The notes below the pieces were generated by a model. That model did not search any database. It had not been told where the DNA came from and worked only from the letters and a program-made list of their open reading frames with translations. This document shows positions 60,795 through 64,000 of a stretch of DNA of 64,000 nt, in pieces. This stretch comes from an uncultured Bacteroides sp. (lineage in GTDB: Bacteria > Bacteroidota > Bacteroidia > Bacteroidales > Bacteroidaceae): assembly GCA_937890825.1 (NCBI GenBank), contig CALADS010000078.1, forward strand, positions 67,687 to 131,686, given 5' to 3'. How positions within the stretch are numbered: the stretch's first letter is position 1; every line of letters begins with the position of its first letter. Made by a program: the position numbers and the translations under genes.

Positions 60795-62687
60795 ATGATA
60801 AAGCAACGAAAGATAGAATTGCTGGCTCCGGCCAAGAATTTGGAGTGTGGCAAGGAGGCTGTAGATCATGGAGCCGATGCAGTGTATATAGGAGCGCCGA
60901 AGTTTGGAGCTCGTTCTTCGGCAGGTAATTCACTGGCAGACATTGCTGCTTTGGTGGATTATGCACATCTGTATGGTGTGCGTATTTATGTTACGGTTAA
61001 TACGATTTTAAAAGATGAAGAGTTGGCCGAAACCGAACGCATGATTTGGGATCTTTATCGGGCAGGAGTTGACGCACTTATTGTGCAGGATATGGGGATT
61101 ACTCGTCTGCATCTTCCGCCTATCCCGCTGCATGCCAGTACGCAGATGGATAACCGTACTCCTCAGAAGGTGAATTTCCTTCATCAGGCAGGCTTCCGGC
61201 AGATTGTTCTGGCACGTGAATTATCGTTGCATGAGATTCAGCAGATTCATGAAGCTTGTCCTGAGGCTGTGCTCGAGGTATTTGTACATGGAGCTTTATG
61301 TGTAAGTTATAGCGGACAGTGCTATGTCAGTCAGGCTTGTTTCGGACGCAGTGCCAATCGGGGGGAGTGTGCCCAGTTCTGCCGTTTGCCTTTTAGCTTG
61401 GAAGATGCCGATGGTCGGCAGATAGCGCAGCATAAACACTTGCTTTCATTGAAAGATATGAATCAGAGTGACGTGTTGGAACAACTGCTCGATGCCGGTG
61501 CCACTTCGCTGAAGATAGAAGGCCGGCTGAAGGAGGTGTCTTATGTGAAAAATGTGACGGCTGCTTATCGGCAGAAGTTAGATGCTATCTTTGCTCGACG
61601 TCAGGAATATACGCGTGCCTCTTCCGGCGTTAGTCGATACACGTTTACTCCGCAGCTCGACAAGAGTTTTAGCCGTGGGTTTACGCATTATTTTTTACAA
61701 GGGCGTACGCCGGATATAGCTTCTTTTGATACTCCAAAGTCTTTAGGTGAGGCCATGGGAACGCTGAAAGAACAGCGGGGAAACTATCTGGTGGTGGCCG
61801 GGCTGAAACCTTTTCATAACGGTGATGGAGTTTGTTATCTTGATGAGCAGGGGGCTTTGCACGGCTTTCGGGTAAACCGGGTGGATGGCAATAAACTTTA
61901 TCCGGCAGGCGAGGTGTCCCGTATTCGTCCTAAGACTCCCTTATATCGTAATTTTAGCCAGGAATTCGAGCGCTTGCTGAGCCGCAAATCTGCCGATCGT
62001 AAGATAGCGGTCACATGGAAGTTATGTGATATTTCCTGGGGCTTTTCTCTCACTGTAACCGATGCGGATGGTCATCAGGTCTGCCTTTCTTTTCCCTATG
62101 AAAAGGAGTTGGCACGAAGCCCTCAGCAAGCTAATTTATGCACTCAGTTGATGAAGTTGGGCAATACTCCTTATGAGGTGTTGCAAGATAAGAAGGGGGG
62201 GGCCTTGGGAGTGGATGTCTGTATGTCGGACAATTGGTTTATCCCATCTTCAGTATTGGCCGATTGGCGTCGTCAACTTATTGAGAAATTGACGGTCACT
62301 CGACGTCTTACTTATCAACATGAACGGGCAGTGTGGAAAGAAACACAACACCTTTTCCCGGCTTCCTTACTTACTTATCTGGGAAATGTGATGAATCGGC
62401 AGGCCTTGGGATTCTATCAGCAACATGGGCTTACTCGTATAGCACCAGCCTTTGAACAGCAGTCTGTTCCTGGGGCGGTGTTGATGTTTTGCAAGCATTG
62501 TTTGCGCTATAGCATGGGGTGGTGTCCAACTCATCAACACGGACGTTCTCCGTATCGTGAACCTTATTATTTGGTGGGAACCGACGGCCGTCGGTTTCGC
62601 TTGGAATTCGATTGTAAGAACTGCCAGATGAAGGTTTGTGCCGATGAGCAGACAAATAGTCAGGCTAGTAGTCGGAGGAGGGGATGA
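60795..62687 (+). CDS. U32-family peptidase-like protein
   Basis: A 630-residue protein of the U32 (collagenase-like) family, whose studied members TrhP and RlhA modify tRNA or rRNA. The signature VFVHGALCVSYSGQCYVSQ, then GRSANRGECAQFCRLPF, carries the conserved Cys residues. The N-terminus is ELLAPAKNLECGKEAVDHGA. A C-terminal domain of about 250 residues ends in Cys pairs (CKHCLRYSMGWCPTHQ and CKNCQMKVC) that may bind metal. RNA modification is a family inference. It is cotranscribed with metA and overlaps the next start by four bases. Confidence 0.9.
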   Translation: MIKQRKIELLAPAKNLECGKEAVDHGADAVYIGAPKFGARSSAGNSLADIAALVDYAHLYGVRIYVTVNTILKDEELAETERMIWDLYRAGVDALIVQDMGITRLHLPPIPLHASTQMDNRTPQKVNFLHQAGFRQIVLARELSLHEIQQIHEACPEAVLEVFVHGALCVSYSGQCYVSQACFGRSANRGECAQFCRLPFSLEDADGRQIAQHKHLLSLKDMNQSDVLEQLLDAGATSLKIEGRLKEVSYVKNVTAAYRQKLDAIFARRQEYTRASSGVSRYTFTPQLDKSFSRGFTHYFLQGRTPDIASFDTPKSLGEAMGTLKEQRGNYLVVAGLKPFHNGDGVCYLDEQGALHGFRVNRVDGNKLYPAGEVSRIRPKTPLYRNFSQEFERLLSRKSADRKIAVTWKLCDISWGFSLTVTDADGHQVCLSFPYEKELARSPQQANLCTQLMKLGNTPYEVLQDKKGGALGVDVCMSDNWFIPSSVLADWRRQLIEKLTVTRRLTYQHERAVWKETQHLFPASLLTYLGNVMNRQALGFYQQHGLTRIAPAFEQQSVPGAVLMFCKHCLRYSMGWCPTHQHGRSPYREPYYLVGTDGRRFRLEFDCKNCQMKVCADEQTNSQASSRRRG

Positions 62688-63649
62688 AAGTATTGATTTA
62701 CGGATGGATGATTTTTCTGCTGATGGGTTTGTCTGCCTGTCAGTATACGTATCAGGATCTCGATACAGAAGTACTTAGTTGCCATACTCGTGATTCTCTG
62801 TCATATTTATATCGATACCACTATACGTGGAATACAAACCTGGAACTGTATGCAGATTCTGTGCAGTTAGCTTGTTGGCCTGTATTAGATAAGTATAACC
62901 GTCTGTATCGCGGAGATAAAGTGGTGGTGGCTGAATTTGCCGTTCATCCTCAAGATTCGGTGGATAGTGTGTGGGTTAAATTGGCTCATTCGCAAGACGT
63001 GCAGGGGTGGATACGAGAATCTGAGATGAAGCAAGCCTTTGTTCCTACCGATAGTGTGTCAGTATTCATCCATTTGTTCAGTCGCACGCATGCCTCTTAT
63101 TTTCTGTTTGTGCTGGCTCTATTTATCGGGATTTGGTTGATTTCATCTTTTCGAAATCATCGTCTTCGATTGGTCTATTTTAATGATATCGATAGTTTTT
63201 ATCCGTTATTGTTATGCTTGCTTATGGCAGGTAGTGCTACCATTTACGAGAGTATGCAGGTGTTTGCACCCGAAACGTGGGAGCATTTTTATTATAATTC
63301 CACGTTATCTCCTTTTCAGGTGCCCTTCGTGCTCTCTTTATTCTTAATCAGTATCTGGCTTTTTATCATTGTTTTGCTGGCTGCTGTTGATGATGCATTT
63401 CATCAGTTGTCTCCTCTGTCTGCCGTGGTTTACCTCTTGGGGTTGGCCTCTGCTTGTATCTTGTGTTATTTCTTTTTTATCTTTACTACTCATTATTACG
63501 TAGGTTATCTGTTTCTGGCTGTTTTTTGTGGGCAGTTTTTGCGGCAACTGTATCATTCTCTGTATAGTGAGCGGTATCGGTGTGGGGCCTGCGGCGGAAA
63601 GCTGCAAAGTAAAGGCATCTGTCCTCATTGCGGGGCAATGAATCGCTGA
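62684..63649 (+). CDS. Membrane lipoprotein with SH3-like and zinc-ribbon parts
   Basis: A 321-residue protein of unknown function. Signal peptide with lipobox LSAC, an SH3-like region (residues ~55-125, NRLYRGDKVVVAEF), four or five membrane helices (from about residue 135 on), and a C-terminal zinc ribbon, CGACGGKLQSKGICPHCGAM. A zinc ribbon at the cytoplasmic end and a lipid anchor at the other is an odd combination. Its start overlaps the U32 stop (ATGA). No name can be supported. Confidence 0.82.
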   Translation: MKVLIYGWMIFLLMGLSACQYTYQDLDTEVLSCHTRDSLSYLYRYHYTWNTNLELYADSVQLACWPVLDKYNRLYRGDKVVVAEFAVHPQDSVDSVWVKLAHSQDVQGWIRESEMKQAFVPTDSVSVFIHLFSRTHASYFLFVLALFIGIWLISSFRNHRLRLVYFNDIDSFYPLLLCLLMAGSATIYESMQVFAPETWEHFYYNSTLSPFQVPFVLSLFLISIWLFIIVLLAAVDDAFHQLSPLSAVVYLLGLASACILCYFFFIFTTHYYVGYLFLAVFCGQFLRQLYHSLYSERYRCGACGGKLQSKGICPHCGAMNR

Positions 63650-63676
63650 GGCCGGTTGGCTTTCTGATTTTACCTC

Positions 63677-63964
63677 ATGAGAAAAAGCAGCGTGGAAGAT
63701 TATAAAGCATTATCAGGCGTAAGGGTCATTGCACGTCGGTTGTCAAAGTTCTGCGTGTAGCCGTATATGGTCAGTTGGCGGGGTTGGCTCGCTCGATTGG
63801 ATAAAGGAAGACATTCTCTACAGGTAAATCCGTTATCGTCGGAAGTGGTTTTCAATGAAACGGGCCGAGTAGTTCTGAAACCTGGTTATTCCGAAGAGTA
63901 TAAAGCTTGTGTTTTGCAGTTTTTCTACCGCTTTTGCCCGGCTCCTTGTCTTATACTGCCATAG
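63677..63964 (+). pseudogene. Possible decayed reading frame with internal stop
   Basis: From the ATG at 63677 one frame runs 27 codons to a TAG at 63758, then continues in the same frame to a TAA at 63962, about 95 codons in all. The second part reads LDKGRHSLQVNPLSSEVVFN and LKPGYSEEYKAC. I do not recognise a family. It may be a gene fragment or chance. The 63650-63676 region holds nothing else. Confidence 0.3.
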
Positions 63965-63968
63965 GTAG

Positions 63969-63993
63969 ACACATTATGAACAAATAAATGTGT
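63969..63993. terminator. Short hairpin at the window end
   Basis: ACACATT pairs with AATGTGT across an 11-base loop. The arms are AT-rich and there is no T tract, so the role is uncertain. Confidence 0.3.
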
Positions 63994-64000
63994 ACCAATT

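Overview
The window is chromosomal DNA from a gut Bacteroidota, most likely Bacteroides or Phocaeicola. The evidence is a SusC/SusD glycan-uptake locus, a GldH lipoprotein, surface lipoproteins with acidic residues after the lipobox Cys, few Shine-Dalgarno sites, and many promoters with the Bacteroides -7 element TAnnTTTG (two tRNA promoters also have TTTG 19-20 bp upstream). The species cannot be fixed from the sequence alone.

Layout. 1-4125 (minus): DUF6242-like lipoprotein, uppS and bamA (cut by the window edge) form an envelope operon. 4397-10430: ribD diverges from prmC-recX, then pyrE, an SRPBCC protein, argH and an aldo/keto reductase. 10451-11432: tRNA-Gly(GCC) and tRNA-Leu(UAA), an unusual G/T-rich non-coding stretch of about 0.5 kb, and tRNA-Met(CAU) on the other strand. 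11545-16357: START-like protein, an LptF/LptG permease, ribBA and an aspartate aminotransferase. 16436-24230: a short 2[4Fe-4S] ferredoxin, dnaX, a DivIC-like protein with a small membrane protein, an orphan TonB-dependent receptor beside a LuxR-type regulator, and a flavoprotein. 24432-24888: remains of an exported WG-repeat gene.

24916-43391 (minus) is a heparin/heparan sulfate utilisation locus. In transcription order it has a surface PL12 lyase lipoprotein, a surface glycan-binding protein, SusC, SusD, a GH88 unsaturated glucuronyl hydrolase, a periplasmic PL12 lyase, a Ser-type sulfatase, a Tat-type DUF3604/PHP-like lipoprotein, a ROK sugar kinase and a PL13 lyase. The parts fit one route: cut at the surface, import by SusCD, depolymerise and desulfate in the periplasm, phosphorylate the hexosamine in the cytoplasm. 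No hybrid two-component regulator is present in the window. Strong hairpins and an internal promoter divide the operon.

43894-63649: ABC-F ATPase, M13 peptidase, purH followed by the cell-elongation genes mreB-mreC-mreD-mrdA-rodA, then minus-strand gldH, ricT, holB and metF, and plus-strand metA, a U32 peptidase and a zinc-ribbon membrane lipoprotein. The last 350 bases hold only a broken reading frame.

The most unusual signals are non-coding. There are three intergenic arrays of 11-bp units beginning CTCC/GTCC (4.3, 27.1 and 48.1 kb), two of them facing an inverted copy of themselves. Near 10.7-11.1 kb a cluster of GTTRATAAC (DnaA-box-like) motifs is followed by four TCCATGG elements spaced exactly 22 bp apart. 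Neither belongs to a feature class I can name.
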